64,000 bases of DNA, taken from Tetmemena sp. SeJ-2015 (Eukaryota > Ciliophora > Spirotrichea > Sporadotrichida > Oxytrichidae). The translations under genes were made by a program, and so were the position numbers. The stretch is from contig JAJKFJ010022370.1 in the NCBI GenBank assembly GCA_027382625.1, positions 1 through 64,000 on the forward strand, written 5' to 3'. A model generated the notes under the pieces. That model saw only the letters and a list, made by a program, of their open reading frames with translations, did no database searches and was not told the origin of the DNA. Below are positions 43,866-58,901 of this stretch, in pieces. Position 1 is the stretch's first letter, and the number at the start of each line of letters is the position of its first letter.

Positions 43866-44055
43866 ATATATATAAAGAGATTTGGAATTCTTAGAAAAAT
43901 CTGAATGAGAAGTATTATTTTAATCTCCAAATTCAATACTGTGGGAGTCCTAGTGATAATTGTCTTGATATATTTTTAAAAAAGTAAAAAAGAAAATTTA
44001 CATAAATCAAGACTTAACTTGCTTATAATTTATTGTTTGATCTATATATGCTTAT

Positions 44056-44910
44056 TCAGGGTATAAGTCCTGCACTTTATAACTTATTTGTGAGATTTCC
44101 AATCTTAGCGTCCTTAAGCTTGACTAGCTACTCCAGTTTCTTGATCTTGAGTTCTAGAATTTCAATAGTCTCCTTCATTTGAGTTATAGTTTGCTCCTTC
44201 TCCATTAGAATCTCGTTATCAACCTAGTTCTGCAACTGCATCTTATTTTACTGCTGTTGTCGAGGATCCACACCCAAAGGACCCATACCAAAGCCACCTG
44301 CACTCATTGGGTGTTACTATGGCATGACTTGCTAATTCAGTCCACCAGCTAGCATGCCATAGTTTTCCTTGTTTCCATAGTTATTGCCTGGTCCAGAGGC
44401 TCCTCCCATGTTCATAGATTAGTTGAAGTTATTTGGGAAACCTTGCATCCCCCCTGCTGACTACTTGCTCTGCTTCTTTTCATTGTACAGTTTCAACTAT
44501 AGAGATTTCATTAGTGACAGTCAATAAAGAAGAAGACAGGATCATTTGCTTTTCTCGATTGGATTATAGCACTTACATGAGTTTGAACAGCCATGAGGAT
44601 TCTTTCAATGGTGTCAGGCACACAATTTACTGCGTCATCAATGTCTTTCTTGCTGAGAGTGAATCCGAGTGAATCCGATTTTCTTTAAGACTTTCTGATT
44701 GAGGGTGTTCCAGTTGTACGATTTTTAAGAAACTGAGTGTGCAGCGCTGTAGTTGTGAATCTCAACCAAGTAGGGATGGAAATGCCTCACTACTTCTGCT
44801 ACAAGCACTACCCAAAATATTTATTAAGAAAAGTCATGAAAAGGAAATTTCTAAAATCGATGTTCCAAAGTAGAAAGCATAAGCCTCAAGTCATTAATTT
44901 AGAGAACGGC
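44056..44910 (-). CDS. SPEF1/CLAMP-like CH-domain protein, 5' part missing
   Basis: The minus strand encodes VLVAEVVRHFHPYLVEIHNY and YNWNTLNQKVLKKIGFTLSK, the middle of the calponin-homology domain of SPEF1, then VPDTIERILMAVQTH. A GTAAGT..CTATAG intron (about 44495-44580) follows, then a Gly/Asn/Met/Gln linker and a C-terminal coiled coil (QMKETIEILELKIKKLEQLV) ending at TGA 44056. SPEF1 family proteins bind and bundle axonemal central-pair microtubules. The first CH-domain segment (about 40 residues) is not adjacent; 44.9-46.1 kb holds repeat-like AT-rich DNA and I did not find the missing piece. A 10 bp tandem duplication breaks the frame at 44657-44676. Confidence 0.75.
44657..44676. repeat. 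10 bp tandem duplication inside SPEF1-like CH domain
   Basis: GAGTGAATCC occurs twice head to tail. Removing one copy restores KKIGFTLSKKDIDD in frame, as removing an IES of zero unique length would. Confidence 0.7.
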
Positions 44911-44919
44911 TTTTCTTGA

Positions 44920-46080
44920 ATGGGAAAAAATTTAAGTTACCTCCGTCAAAATTTTACTATTTCCTTTTGGGGACGAAGAAGGGATTATCCCCCAGTTTAG
45001 AAAATTTTGCATCCTTTTCATCGAGAGTGGGATTCCCATTTAAAATTTTAATTTAAAAAAATACCCCCAACATAGATTAAATTAATACTTACCATAGAAC
45101 AGAGATCAAAAAAAATTTAATTGTAAAATATACAAAATAAAGTAATTAAGTATAAAAAATTTTTGAAAAACCCATACCCCTAGTTAGCCCATAAATAAAA
45201 TTTTTTAGGGTGCAAAATTTTATATACAATTTTGATAGTTTGATTTTTTTATTTATTTCGTATCCCTGTGAATAACCAGTTTTAAAATCAAAAAAACTTT
45301 TGGGGGAGTATCTTTTTTTAAATTTAAAATTTAAAATTAAAAATTAGGAAATTTTAAATTCAATATGGGTAAAATTTTCTTTTTATTTTTTTTGGGTTAC
45401 TACATCGACATAGTATTTCCAACGTCCTTAATGTGAAGAATTGTTTATTACAAATTCTTCTATTAACCTCTTAGTATAAAAGTCTAAATAAGGTAAGTTA
45501 AGATTCTCAATATAAGAGTAAATCCTTACCTATAGTTTGAGGTCCCGTTCCATTGCAACCCCTTCACAAATTTAGTATTTAAATTAATAAGATATTATGT
45601 TAAAATTAGCAGTCGTATGTCAATAGATGCTCTAACACTCGATTCTTTGGCATAAACTTCCCATTGCCAAAGCATGTCATTTTATATTAGAGAGACTCAC
45701 AACCAATCTAAAAGAGCATTTTTCCTGAAAGAATTTTTAGGGGGTTTAAAAACAACATACTTAAAAAGACATGAAAGAATTTGACAACCCCTTTTAAAAT
45801 TTTTCAGTGTTTTCTTTGTCCGAAGGTTTAACAAAGGTGTCTATAAGCTCCCTGTCCCAGTATCTATAAACTATTTAAGAGGATCTGATAAGTCTTCAAG
45901 TTATTGGGGAACCTTTTTAATCCCCCACATTCTTATAATTAGTTAAGGCATCTAGTCCAAAAATTCCTTTAGGGAAAATTAATTCCCCCGATTCGTAAAA
46001 GATATTGAAGTCTTCCACCATCAAACGAAAAGTAGGATCTTAAGGAATTAAATGCGAAAAACTAAGCTCATTCTTCCTCA
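44920..46080. other. AT-rich interval with degenerate foldback-like repeat
   Basis: An imperfect inverted repeat (about 45041-45068 and 45300-45360) pairs AAATTTTAATTTAAAAAAAT with its inverse plus a C5/G5 block. No gene recognised. It may form part of an IES separating the SPEF1-like gene from its 5' segment. Confidence 0.35.
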
Positions 46081-46082
46081 AG

Positions 46083-49000
46083 TCAATGCTTGATTATGGT
46101 TACAGCAAAAGAAAAATTAATTATGAATAAATATAAAATATATAATTAAAAGCCAATCAATAGTGGGAATTCTTTATACTCTAAGGGCAACATTAACTTC
46201 CAACTCATCATTGAGTTTAATATCTTCTAAGTCCTCGAATTCTTTTCTTCTTGATAATTGAGAAACAGATCTCTTCTTAGATTCTCTTGAATTTTACATT
46301 GAGAGAGTTTAACTTGAACTTCCTTTCTATTGAGTTCTTGCTTTAAATGATCTATTCTTTTGAAATATCTTAAGTGATTCAAATGGGAAGCAGGATAAGT
46401 GAGAGTCAATAAGTAGGTAAGATTCGTTTAGCTTGTAAAATTCATCTATTTATAAGTTGCTTTTAGAAAACCTCTCTGATGATTTTAAAATATTTATCAT
46501 TAAAAAATTACATAGGATGGTATATCGTGATTCTTAACTAGTACGATAAGTGCTGGTTTTGAAAAATGATTATTAATTTACATTCCTCAAATTTTACTTT
46601 ACTTTACTATCATTAAAAAAAATATTTGTGCACAAGCAGTCTAGACTCTTTGTAAACGATACGGAAGATTTATGTTTTGAGTTGATCGACATTTTCTTAT
46701 ACTTATTCCATCGTCCTTTTTATCTTTTACGTACTTTTAGAATCTTGCAATTCTTATAAAGGAGGAACTGTTTGAAGAATGGGAATATCTATGGGCATCA
46801 TCACTCTCACGAATACTTGAATAAATTTCCTCTTTTTATAGACTAAAATTAAATGAAAATCGAATTTAAATTAAAATAATTAATGAAGAGGTATAAATTT
46901 TTGGCTTTAAATTAACGTAACCGTAGCTGAATCTGCGACTTGGTATTTAGCTTATTGAAATTTTAGTTTGCTCTTGTCCCATTATGATAAGAGGTATATA
47001 TAAAGAGATTATGACGCTACAAATAATCATCCTCACAAACTTATCCCGGATCTAGCTCCATACACTTATACATGAAAGTTGTTAAGAATTTAATTCTTAA
47101 TAGATTTATAAAATTTCATAAAAATACATACTTCTTCTGTTATGAAACTTAATATATTTAGTTATTTATTAATTTAATTCCTTATTTTATGAAATTATAA
47201 CTCTAATTGTAAGAACAGCATCCTCTTATTTTTCTTCTTCAGTTAAGACGAGTGAGTTGTTCAAACTATCGGGATCTCCATTAGACTTAAGATTACTTAT
47301 CTATTAATGTTAAATCAGAATAAAAATAATAATTTAAGTATCTGATAATCTTTGTTGATTAGTAAAGCCTACAAAAGTTTAGTCAAAGTGAAATGCAAGC
47401 TTCCTAGGTTCATTGTTCTGAGACCTTATATATTTGGAATTAATTCTTCAAATTATTGAATGAGAATTTCAATTTTGGTCATTATATCTCTTGCGCTTTG
47501 CTCAACAACACATTAAAGTTATGCATCTTCAAAGTTTGACAAGAAAAGAATCTTGAAGATTATTAAAAATTTATATAAGGAATACTTGAAGACAGATAGA
47601 ACCTCATTTTCAAATCTATCATAAACCTCCTCAACTTATTAATCCTCTCATTGAATTTCCAAATCTAAAATCATTAAATAATAGTTGTATCTAGCTCTAT
47701 TTCTAGATCTTTGAGTAAATTAACCTGGATTTATTTTTGAGTTTTCCCTTTCTAATCATTATTTTTAATTTCGATCTTGAGATTATCTGAAATGGTTCTT
47801 ATAAAATCCTTTAACTCAGTTATTTAGAGAGCGTGTGTTAATTCTTTACTCAATTTCCCATTAAAGATGTCCTTTTCAAGATTATCTTTTAAAATAATTC
47901 TAATTATGATTAATAAGCGTGGGTATTTGGTATTAATACTATGTGTCTGAAATTGGATTGAGTATAGTAATGTCTATTTTTAAAGTTTGAGGGTCATACT
48001 TTGATTCCTAAATGCTCAATGAATTAACACTCATTGCTATTATTTATTGTTATATATTCCCCTAAAGATTACTTTACTTAATGCTTTCTTGCTAAAAATT
48101 GAATTCTTGCAGAACTTATTTGCTGAGGTATTAAACTCCAACTTATAAGAAATGTAAAACTTATTATTTTGAGTCTCGATCATCATTTCTGATTGTAGAT
48201 AACTCACTGCTTTCATCATGCATCTCTTCGTCTTAAATTTTAGGAATTAAAAATATTAAATTTGAGTATGACTCTAGTTGAGTTATTAGCTTTTATTTAA
48301 ATCTACCTGTTTCCTATCTTTCCTACTCATCTCTTTGTATCTCCTAAAATTAAATTGTATATTTAAACCCTTTAATTCTAAGAATCATTGGTATTATTTT
48401 GTTATAGTATAAACTTTAATTAAAACCATTATTAGTTATTATAATTAGTTAGGGAAATAGCTCTATGATGGCATTTGAGATCATTCAAGCACCCTCCTAA
48501 CTGTATCTTTTTCATTGCCAATCAAAAATTAATAAAAAATTTTCTTTAGTTAATTTTACAACTCTCTTGAGCATTCGATATGACTAGCGTACTTACAATT
48601 GATTTAATATATAGTTTATAAATTGCGTCGACTAAAATTCTTTGCTGAGCGCCCCAGCACAAAGTTTGCAAAGATTATAGTACTTACAATTAGATGCTCT
48701 TTTAAATTGTGAGACCATTTTTAAATTTGAGCTAGATTAACTGCAGATCCGTACATCCATTTAATTTATAATTAATATATTTGCAATAAAGTTTTTCAGC
48801 TATATTACTAGTCTTGGATAATATTCTTTGGTAGATTTAAATATTTTTCTAGCCTATCTAACTAAAGTTCCAAATCGAAAGCAGGGTTTATTTTATGTAG
48901 TGCAACACAATATTTGTCTATCTGGTTTTAACGATAAATTTAAGATTAAAATTAAGATTGAAAGTAATTTGGTGTTATCTGAAATTATGCTATATTAAGG

Positions 49001-52000
49001 CAATATAATCTGAAAGAGTGCGAAAATTAGCACATTCAAACGGATTTACATAGTTTTCTGTAAAGGCCTTGAGTATTACTGAAAATTAAGTTGATTTCAT
49101 TAAAGAAATTAATTTCATCTATTTTCGGATAAAAATGAAATAATTCTTGCCATAATTCTTTTTCCAAAATTTGAATTATAAAATTAATTATATTCTAAGT
49201 TTATATGATCAAATTATCGCAATATTTAGTAATCTTCAATTTTAGAAATTATTTTTTATTCGGTAGCAAATTGACAAACTCCATTCTTTTTTTCATTTGC
49301 ATATCATTTAGCAAATGTCTCAATCTGATTTAAAGAATGAATAAGTGCGCCATACATATTTTTAAAATTAATTAATTTACTTGGATCTATGACTTTAGAA
49401 TAAGATATTGTCCACAAAGCTCTCTAAGATTAAATTTGATTGCCGAATTTCTTTAGTTCTTTTCAAAATTATAGGTAAACTAGAATTATTGCTCTAAAGT
49501 AAATTTTAGAATGCTCTATCTTTTTTAGGAATCATTTTGAGCTCCTCTTTCAGAAAGTGTAAATAATCTTGGTAAGATTTGGAGAATAAAGAATCGAATA
49601 TTGGCCTTATTTATTGACTTTCTACTTCATGTAATTATAATAAAAATAATACTAAAAACTTAATTTTGGTATAAAAAGAAGAAACATGTTAAAAATGTTT
49701 CCTATCGCTCCTATCGACAGCTCACAGATTCGAGATATATGTTCATAAAACAATAAATTAATTTTAATTAAGGATGTTCTTTATCTGCTCTGAACATTTC
49801 TAAAGTTTCATCCTGCATTTAAATATCTTCTTCTTCCTTAATATTTTCTTCTTCCATTCTTAATCCCTGTCTTTTTTAGTAATAATCTGCCTTTTATTTA
49901 TTGAGTAAAGAAAGTTACTATTCTGATGATATAAGATACTTTAACTACGTAAACTTTGGAGTCAAGCATATCACAAACAGAAAAAATGGCTATGGATTAT
50001 CAAAAATTTCCAAAAAAGTATTCAGTTATTCAACTATGCTTCTTTCATTATAATATTTAATCCTTGATTTTCTATTAAATTTAAAATATTATTATTTATA
50101 TTTTATTTATTTAGAAATTTCAGACTTGAGATTTGAATTTGGAATTTAGGTTGACTGAGCAGATTTCTGGGTATTTTTGAGAAACCAAGTTATTTCTTTA
50201 TAAATAATATAATTTGATAAGTTTTGAGATACTACTCAATCCACAAGTTAGTCCTAGAGTCAATCAGCTCTTTTAAAGTTTAAGTGTTATAAGGAGCGAA
50301 GAAGAATGCATTTGAAATTCGAGTGGTGTTTATTTGATCAGTGAAATATGTGAGAGTATCTGTGATCCTTGCTTTATAATCTAGAAGCTGCTTAATTAAA
50401 TAATAGGAGTCGCCTATTTAATAAGAGAGAGTGAATAATTAAAGGGACTCGTCGTATATAAGTGATTTGTATCGTCCTCTCTCAAAATTTAGCTTGAAGT
50501 AGAGACTAAAGACCTTTCTTATTAGAATTATTATTTGTTGGTACGAGGAGTGTCCGAAATTATTTTTACTCTTCAAGTATAGATTGATAAATAATGGAGA
50601 CAGTATATATTCAATAAAAATGTTGGTATATAATTGAATTTGGATAAATCAGTGTCTAATTAATTCAGATCTTAATTTAATAAGTAATTCATTATTTTAA
50701 TTTAGGGAGCAAACGACAAACATATCAAAGATTCACACAAATTTTATGGTGATCTTTCATGAACTGTATCAAAATATTGAAAAAATTACCTTTTACTTCT
50801 TTAAATTAAAAAAATGATAAATATTTTTCTAAATGAATTTCTGTAAAAATAAATTTTAATCAATATTTATTTAGTTCATTTGAAAAGTTTAATTGGTCCT
50901 TAAAAACATACAAGTCAACTATCTCTTAGAAATAGTCCTTTCTTTTTAAAAAAAAAATTATAAAAGTGTGTTCTTCTAGATGAAGCAAAAAGTCTTTTGA
51001 TTTAGTTCTTAAAATTTGTTATTAAAAAAGGATCCTTTTCGTAGCATTGAGTTTCAATTGATGGGCATTTATTTCATAATGACAAAAGAGTAATAATCTT
51101 TAAATTAATTAGAAGAAAATAAAATTAAAGGACTAAACTTCTAATCTTAATTTTAAGGGCTGGCTTATTAAGAATTTTTCAAACTAAATTTCAAATTCAC
51201 TTCTTTTATAGTATCTTTAAAAACTCATAAATTAATGCTGGCATTCTTCGATTAGAAGTATTTAATTAATGGAATTGTTAGAGGATGAAGATCTCGGACA
51301 AAATAAAAATAAAGAGAGTTAAGAAAAAGGACCTGATCATTTATCTATATCTACTTGATCATAGTTTATAGAATTTCTAAAGATAACTTCTCGAGGACTG
51401 CTTATAGACTCTCTTTAACTGTTCTGCTATTCCTGAATCCTTCCAAGAAACAAAAAACTTCTGGCCTCTGATAAGCACTCTTTCATTTGGAAATGAGCTC
51501 CCACTGAAAACTTTAAACATAATTAATTTATGAAAATAAATTTAATAACTTCTTCCCAATAGCTCTAAAGCATTTAGTTTAGATGAGTAAAAACTGCAAC
51601 CTCAATAATTTTTTAGAAGCCTATAATGAAGTTAAGACAAAGTTCAATAAAATCCTACATATTGCTTTTAGAAGTCTTTGAATTGAAATAGCGCTTTCTC
51701 ACATATCTGAAGACTTTTCTCATAACTTTTTTCATTATAGAATAGTTCACTAAAAGAAAGAAGTTCATGAGCTTGCTCAGTATAGTAATTATTTAAATAA
51801 AAATCAGAATTTATTTATAATAAAATGAAATTATATAAATTGTGTACTTTAAAAGTGAATTAGTTACCTCAATACGGGGCTTCATCAATATTTTATTGAA
51901 TTAAGCATGAGTTTATTTTACTGTCTCTCCGAGAGGAGCTCTGAACTAAATAATTTGGATGTTTAATAAAGAGACTTAGAATAAAGGAAATAGCTTTTCA

Positions 52001-55000
52001 ACACAAAACATTTTTATTTTATCGTTTCTAAAATGTATTCTTCGGTAGTAAAAGAGTAAAATATTTTAGCCATGTATACTCGTAATGTTTAAATCTATAT
52101 TTACATTTATTTGAGATTGAGAGAGGAAAGTAGAGACGATTTCTCTCAGCAACTAAAAAAATTAAACTATCAGTCATCAGAGCACGTAGGATAAGATTTC
52201 AACCTGCTCTCATCTTGAATACAATAATTTTTTTCTTCTCAAAATTTATTAAAGATGGTAATGAAGAGGCAAGCATAAGAGATTTGAAAGAAAAGTAAAT
52301 TAAAATGTGTTGAATTGTAGAATTCCTCCTTTGAAATTGTTTCATTTAATGGCTGTAATTATAAATTCTTGGATAATAATCAGCTGTATATATGAATGAT
52401 CTGCCCTTTGATTAACGGCAATTAATGTTTTCATATTTTTATTTAATTATCTTATTTAGAAATTCTCAGCAATAATAAAATATAAATTAAATAGTATTTG
52501 TAAAGTCTATCTCCTTCCCTTATAAATTATCTTCATAATGTGTGGTAAGAAGATTAACAGCGTATTTCTTGAGCTAAGTGTATTAAGGAGGAGCGAATTT
52601 GAAAGCAGAAACGCTCTTCACAAGTTTAAATAAGTGTTCTCAAATGAGAGGTAAAAAGCACTCCTCAAATTAATCCCCAAGTACTAAGTGTAGGTATTTG
52701 TAAATTATCACTATAAGGGCTGAAAGTAATGATGATTGTTCAGAATAGTGGTAGAGTTCGCAAATCTCTCTCAATTTTAATTACATAAATAATTTTCCCA
52801 ACTTCCAAACCACATAAAGTATTGCAAAATAAATAATAAGTATGACAATTCTTTGAATTACTTATCTAACTTTTGAATTTATTGTTTTTAATTTTACTTT
52901 TTAAATTATAATAAAGTAATCTAATAACATAAAGGAATTTGTTTTATAATCTATAAAAATAATATATAAAATAAACTATTCTCTCTATAATCAAAGTTTT
53001 TTTATTTATTTTAATCGAGGCTGCAGTGATTAATCTGAAAAGATGGATTATGCTTCAGGATAAAGTTGATCTATGTCTTTTGGAGATTCATTTGTAGCAA
53101 TGAAAAACTCAAAGATTGATTCTTTAGCTTTACCAATTCTTATGAAAGCTAAGACCTAAAAATAAATCCTGCTTTATGCACTTCTTAATCAGTCTAAAAA
53201 TATATTGACTTAATAAATTTAAGATATCTCTTGATTTCCATTCTTAAGTCAGTGTAAAATTAGAGTCTCTTCTTGAGGACCTCTTTGATGATGTGAGTTT
53301 AACTACTGAATGTGAAGAAGTTCTTTTCTAGCAATCGCTTTTAATCAATTGTATTTTTGAAGTAAGCCATTTTGATCTGATAGGTATTTAAGTCGTCTTT
53401 CATTTTACTCATTAAGTCTGCATCAAACTCTGTATTAGGCTCGAATAAGTAGTACTCTCTCATTTCAATTTAAAAAAATTATAATTATGAATTCATCATT
53501 TCTTTGATAATCTTTTTCGTGAATTAAGTAGCAGAAATAGGAGATTAAGTTTACAATATCGCCACTAGTTATTTAGTCAAGGCATCGTATTTAAAAATAA
53601 AATATTGCAAGAAAGTAAAGTAGGACTACATTTTTGGATTTTCTGATTTTGTAAAATTTCCATACAGGGCTTTATAACTAGACAGGAATATTATTAAATT
53701 AAAAAAAGTATAAATAAATAATTTACTTATTTTAATTAAAATAATTTCATTTTTAGATTAAATGTAAACTCTTACTTTTACAATAATTTCTATTCTTAGT
53801 TGAGCAAGTGATGATAATTTTGCTTAATTTTGGTATGAAACCTTTATCTTTTACAACTTAGATTTACTCGTACTTGCATAGTTAAATTAAAATTAAAGGT
53901 TTAGACCTGTAAATGGAATTCCTCTTGCTTTTGCTTGATCTCTAGATCTTTAGCTAATTCAATCTTATAATTAAAAATATTTTTCTCATTTATTTAAATC
54001 TACTGTATAGATTAACTTCAACCAAAGCTTGTTCTGCACTTTGCAAAAGCATCTTCATCTAGTAAATATTCTAAGTTTGATTTACTCCAGTCCTTATATT
54101 TTCAATTGCTTTTTCTATAATGAATGAAAAATCACTCTTAGATTAGTATGAATATCTAATCTGATTGAATAAAGTAATCAAGGATGATTGAATTAGTTTC
54201 TATTAACTATCTTTTGAGTGAATCTTAAATGTGTTTTATAGTTATTGAATTTCTAAGAGTAAAGAAAGTTTCTCCTCGATAAGTTAAGTTTAAGATTAAG
54301 AATCGTTTAGTGAAGAACCTTATTGAGTAATAAGAAGTAAGATCTGTGGAATGCTGTTTTGAGTTATAAACTAATCAATCGAAGCTAGCGTGGATTAGTA
54401 TCCTTTTAAATCAATTAAACACATTGGAACTAATCTTAACATACATTAAATCATTTAATTTATATAATCCACTCTTCCTTTTCTCCTTGTATTCCAACCT
54501 GCTGTTTGATGTAATTAATCTATTATAATTCTCTAGATTTGTAAGAATAAAAATATATTTATGAGAGAAGGCTATGGAAAACTTAAATGAACTGATTGAA
54601 CTCTTATTTTAAAAATAATTTCACTAGAGGAAAATCCTAATTTTACTGCATATCTTCAAGAATTTGACTAATTTTTGCCAAGTTATTGGCATTTAAAAAT
54701 GGTTTCAACTCTGATAATTTCTTATTTCTCATTATGATTAAATAGTGCATGCTCGAGAGCTTTATTTAAAAATTTAACAACATTGTTACTTTATCTTATT
54801 AAAACTTTTCTATAAATCATCATTCAAGGTTTTTATCTCGAAATCATAAATTAAGGAAGTACAAAAATAAAAGAATTTTGATTATCTCCATTTTTTAATT
54901 ACAAGATTTTCTTCTATTTCAAAATAAAGCTAAAACTTAAAATGATTTAAGCTTGTTGATAAGAATCTTAGCATTCTCAATTAAATTTTGAATGAAAGAA

Positions 55001-58000
55001 TTAGCCCTGGTCTGATTAATTTTCTGATTTTGAATTAGATATTGTATTTATTGAGACTATGTAAAGAACAGGCGAAGGAATGTCCAAATAATATTTTTGA
55101 AAAGTGAAACTAAGCCCTCTATCTTCCTAAGCTTTTATTTTATACTCTCTTCTTAAAATCTCTCTTAATCAAAATTAATTTCCCCAGTATCTTTCTCCAA
55201 TTTAAGTAAATCTGCATTTAATTAAGAGTAAAGACCTATATGAAAATTATTAACAACTTTAAGATATATTACTTCTTATTTGGTAGTCATTCTCTGACAG
55301 TATGTTTTAAGCTGCGATCAGGATTGAAAGTTAACAGGAAGTGAGAGGGCAGTGCCAAAGTTGCTCTAGTATGTTTTAAATATGGTATTTCTATAAGAGG
55401 GAAAAATATAAGCTTTAAAGGATGCAAATTCTCGATTAGGGTTTGTTATTTCGGATTTGCTCTCTTGATGTTGCTAAATTAATTCTGAAAAGCTAATTAG
55501 ATTTTCATTTAAGTATGATCTCTTATTTATGTTACAAGGAGAATTTCAAATAATTTGCCCAGAGAGGACTGAAGAAAAATAAAAATGTTAATTTTAAGTC
55601 TTGGAGTGATAATTATACTCTAAGATCTTCGCTCATTTGAATGGTTTAATCTATGAAAGTCAAGGAATCATGGATTAGTTATTGTTCTACTTCTAAAAGA
55701 TAAAAATAATAATCTAGCAATTCTTACTGAAGGGATTTATCATCTTTATTTCTATTCATAAAGGGAAGTACGCACATAAGGTATTGGAGGAATAAGTAAT
55801 TTATCACAAATTTAAACACTTTTAAATGTGCTATTTAAAAATATTTCAGATTATTTGAGCTACATTTTAAAATAAGTTTCAAGAATATTTCATAGTTGAG
55901 TTTATTCTTGAGCTAATTAACCAAGCAAACAATGATTTTTGGAAATCTAATTGACTAATTGTAGCAATCTCCATTTTTAATCCTAAGAATTCAATTGATG
56001 TTAAATAAATTATAATGGTAAAAATTGCAGAAATATTTTACACCATCTCTAAAAATAAGTTATGAAAAAAATATACCTCATATCAATAAATTTTATGCTT
56101 TAATTAGCTTAAGAAGGCGTTAATATTAATTTTTTCATTCGTTATTCAAATCTTTACACTCTAAATAAGGTTATGAAGTAAATTAAATAGCTTAAATTAT
56201 ATTGGTATCTAGTCTGTGATTATAAGATTATAAAATTTATATATCCAATATGAAAACAACTATTTCAAAAATATTTTTCAGAATATGTTAGAATTTATTT
56301 AAATAATAATTTCTGATGCTCATTTGAAAATAAAATTATTTATGTAAATTATTTTTATTAAATCCCTTTATATACATAAATATAAATTGCTGTTAATAAA
56401 ATAATTTTTTTTCTAAAGTTGTGACCTAAAATCTTAACTTTCCACTATTTGATCAATCAGAGTTGAGGAGAAAGACTGAAATATGTGTTCAATTTCTCTA
56501 CCTGAGATGGAATTCTATTCAATTTGATTATTTGATTGGCTGAGAGTTTGTTAAATGGAATTTATCAATCTATTAAAATTCTAATTTGCTTCTTCTATCA
56601 AATCGCTCACTTTATTTTCTATCTTAAAGCCTAGTGTATGCAGTTTACTAATATGATCACTTGTTATTTCATTACTGACTGCTAGAGAGCTAAATTGAAT
56701 CTGAATTATTCTTTGTTGTAAGTCATCAACAACTTTGAAATTCTTGATAAATCTTAATAATTCTGCCATCAAGTCGAAGATTGAGCTAGTGAAATGGAAA
56801 AGTGCTATCATTATAAAAATTATAATCATCTTTTGGGCCAGAAGATTTATCAGAGTATCATTTTGAATTAAAGCATTACTTTTTGATCGAAGAAATATTT
56901 AAACCGTTTAGCTCTCTTAGCTCCATGCTTCAATTATATTAGGTAATAAGTTCTTGAGTATCAGTTCATAATTTTATACCAACTCAATGATCGTTGACCT
57001 TTCATAAATAAATCTATAAAAATCAACTCTTAAGCTTTGATTTCTGTTTATTTAACTGATTCTATGTTAAATTTAAATGGATTACATAACCTCAGATTTT
57101 ATGATCCATACTTCCCTCTTAAGTAATTTAATTTAAATGAGAATAAATAAATTTTTGCCATTCATATAGAAAGATCTTAATAAATCTCGAGTTGAATTGG
57201 TTATCCTATTAGATTTGTGTGATCTGGAATGTTTGTAAACTTAAAGATTCAAATAAACTAATTTGCTTTGTAAGTATTAGTATGCAACGAAGTGAATGGG
57301 TTCAAAATTAAATAAAATTTAGTTCATTTTCCTTCATAGAATTCACAAATTGAGTCTCTTATTTTTTATTCTCTTGGGTCGATTGATTAGAGTTTAGTGT
57401 GAGGATTTAACTTTTGATTTCAGCTGTTTCTGTTGCAAGTTCTATCTAAGCTATCTCTTCTTGAGGTGATCGTATTTGAAATGTTTCTTTCTTCACTCTC
57501 AAAATAATAAAAAATGAAATTTCTAAGAGACTAATCCCATAAGTTTCAAGAGCCTATTTTTGAAATTGAGCTATTTACTATTATTCCTTGTCTGCTCAAG
57601 GAGTTTGTGGTAGCTTAGGAATTTGATGAACAGTTGGAACTTACTAAATAAACTCTCTACAACTACTATGCTTTTACTCTCTTGAATAATAATTATTAGA
57701 AACTAATTAAATAGCTGGCATTATTCTATCTCAACACTTGCTTCAAGAAAACTGATTGGCTCTTCTCGTTAAACAAGTTAAGTGATCTCATTAAGTCTTA
57801 AGAGTAATGTCATTAAACCGCGCTGATCCAAGAGGTTTTTATCACTTTGAGTTAAAATATAAAGCAACTCAATTTATATTCAATAATGAGTTTCAAAAAG
57901 TACTGATGAAGCAAGCAAAGACAGAGCTTACTTTTTTAAAAATATTTAATTATATTTTTATTTCATGATGAAAATAAAATATAAAGCTCGCTATAGATTA

Positions 58001-58689
58001 TCTAGCTTGGTAGACTATGTTTATCCTTAATCCTCTTTTATTTGTATCAATTTCTGCTAATATAAAGCGTTCAAGTGATTGTCAACACAGACAGAGTTTA
58101 GGTCATGCATCTGCTAATTAAATCCTTCAGGATAGATTAAAATTAATATCCTAGATTCTTCATTCTCTGAGTCTTGCTAAGTTTCAGTTGAGGTATTTCT
58201 AGCAGGAGGTTTCCGATTTTTTTGTATCTTGAATATTTTTGAGAAGATATCCCACTTATTGAAAATGAGTATCATTTTTATTAAATTTGATAGAATGCCT
58301 TCTGAGGTCAAATTAGACTTCTGAATTGAGATGTTCTAATCAGACTTTTCCTTTGAGTTGTAAAGTGGAATGAGAGTCGTATTTATAAATTTCATCAAAC
58401 TGCTGAAAATTAAGAACATTAAATCAATTCAATAAATTGATATATAAATTTCCATATTATCCTTGGAGACTTCTCTCTTTTCTATTATGAGAAAGCAAAA
58501 ATATTATATTATGACTTCCTTTATCAAGAAATCGATGTAGTTTAGGATTATCATTAGCTTTTCATCGAATTATATTACTTTGGCTATCCATTCTTGATCT
58601 AAAAGAGAGTTAGACTTTCCTTTTAAGACTTAAATTTCTTTGAAAGTCTTCTCTAGCTCATCTTTAGTAATTAGCTTTTCTTTTTTCAT
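46083..58689 (-). CDS. Very long minus-strand coding tract, giant protein(s) of unknown function
   Basis: Across some 12.6 kb the minus strand repeatedly reads as helical, Leu/Ile/Gln/Asn-rich protein in this code, starting with MKKEKLITKDELEKTFKEIQ at 58689. Examples: LLLRLNEITQLVQREEPISF (57.75 kb), MIIIFIMIALFHFTSSIFDL (56.83 kb, a possible membrane helix), HSSYQQIIILIRKVFSLYFK and LLDYKARITDTLTYFTDQIN (50.4-50.6 kb), HLNHLRYFKRIDHLKQELNR (46.4 kb). Interruptions with TGA occur every few hundred bases and include good acceptor-like ends (TTTTCAG near 58390). I could not assign a family. Large helical channels of the IP3/ryanodine-receptor type would have this look, but no pore or MIR motif was found, so that is speculation. 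It may be several genes. Confidence 0.4.
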
Positions 58690-58901
58690 TATCGCGGAAT
58701 TAAATTTTATAATTTTGAAATTCAAAAATCTTCTTTCTATGACATAGCACTAATTAATGTTAGAATTTAATATTACCATGAGTAAGCTTCAAATTTAGTT
58801 ATAAGAGGAGGGATGAACAAGGATATGAATTATCTTATGCAATAAGAAGTGTCATAATTAATTTACCATCTAATCTTTATTATATCTTTAACATAGTAAA
58901 A

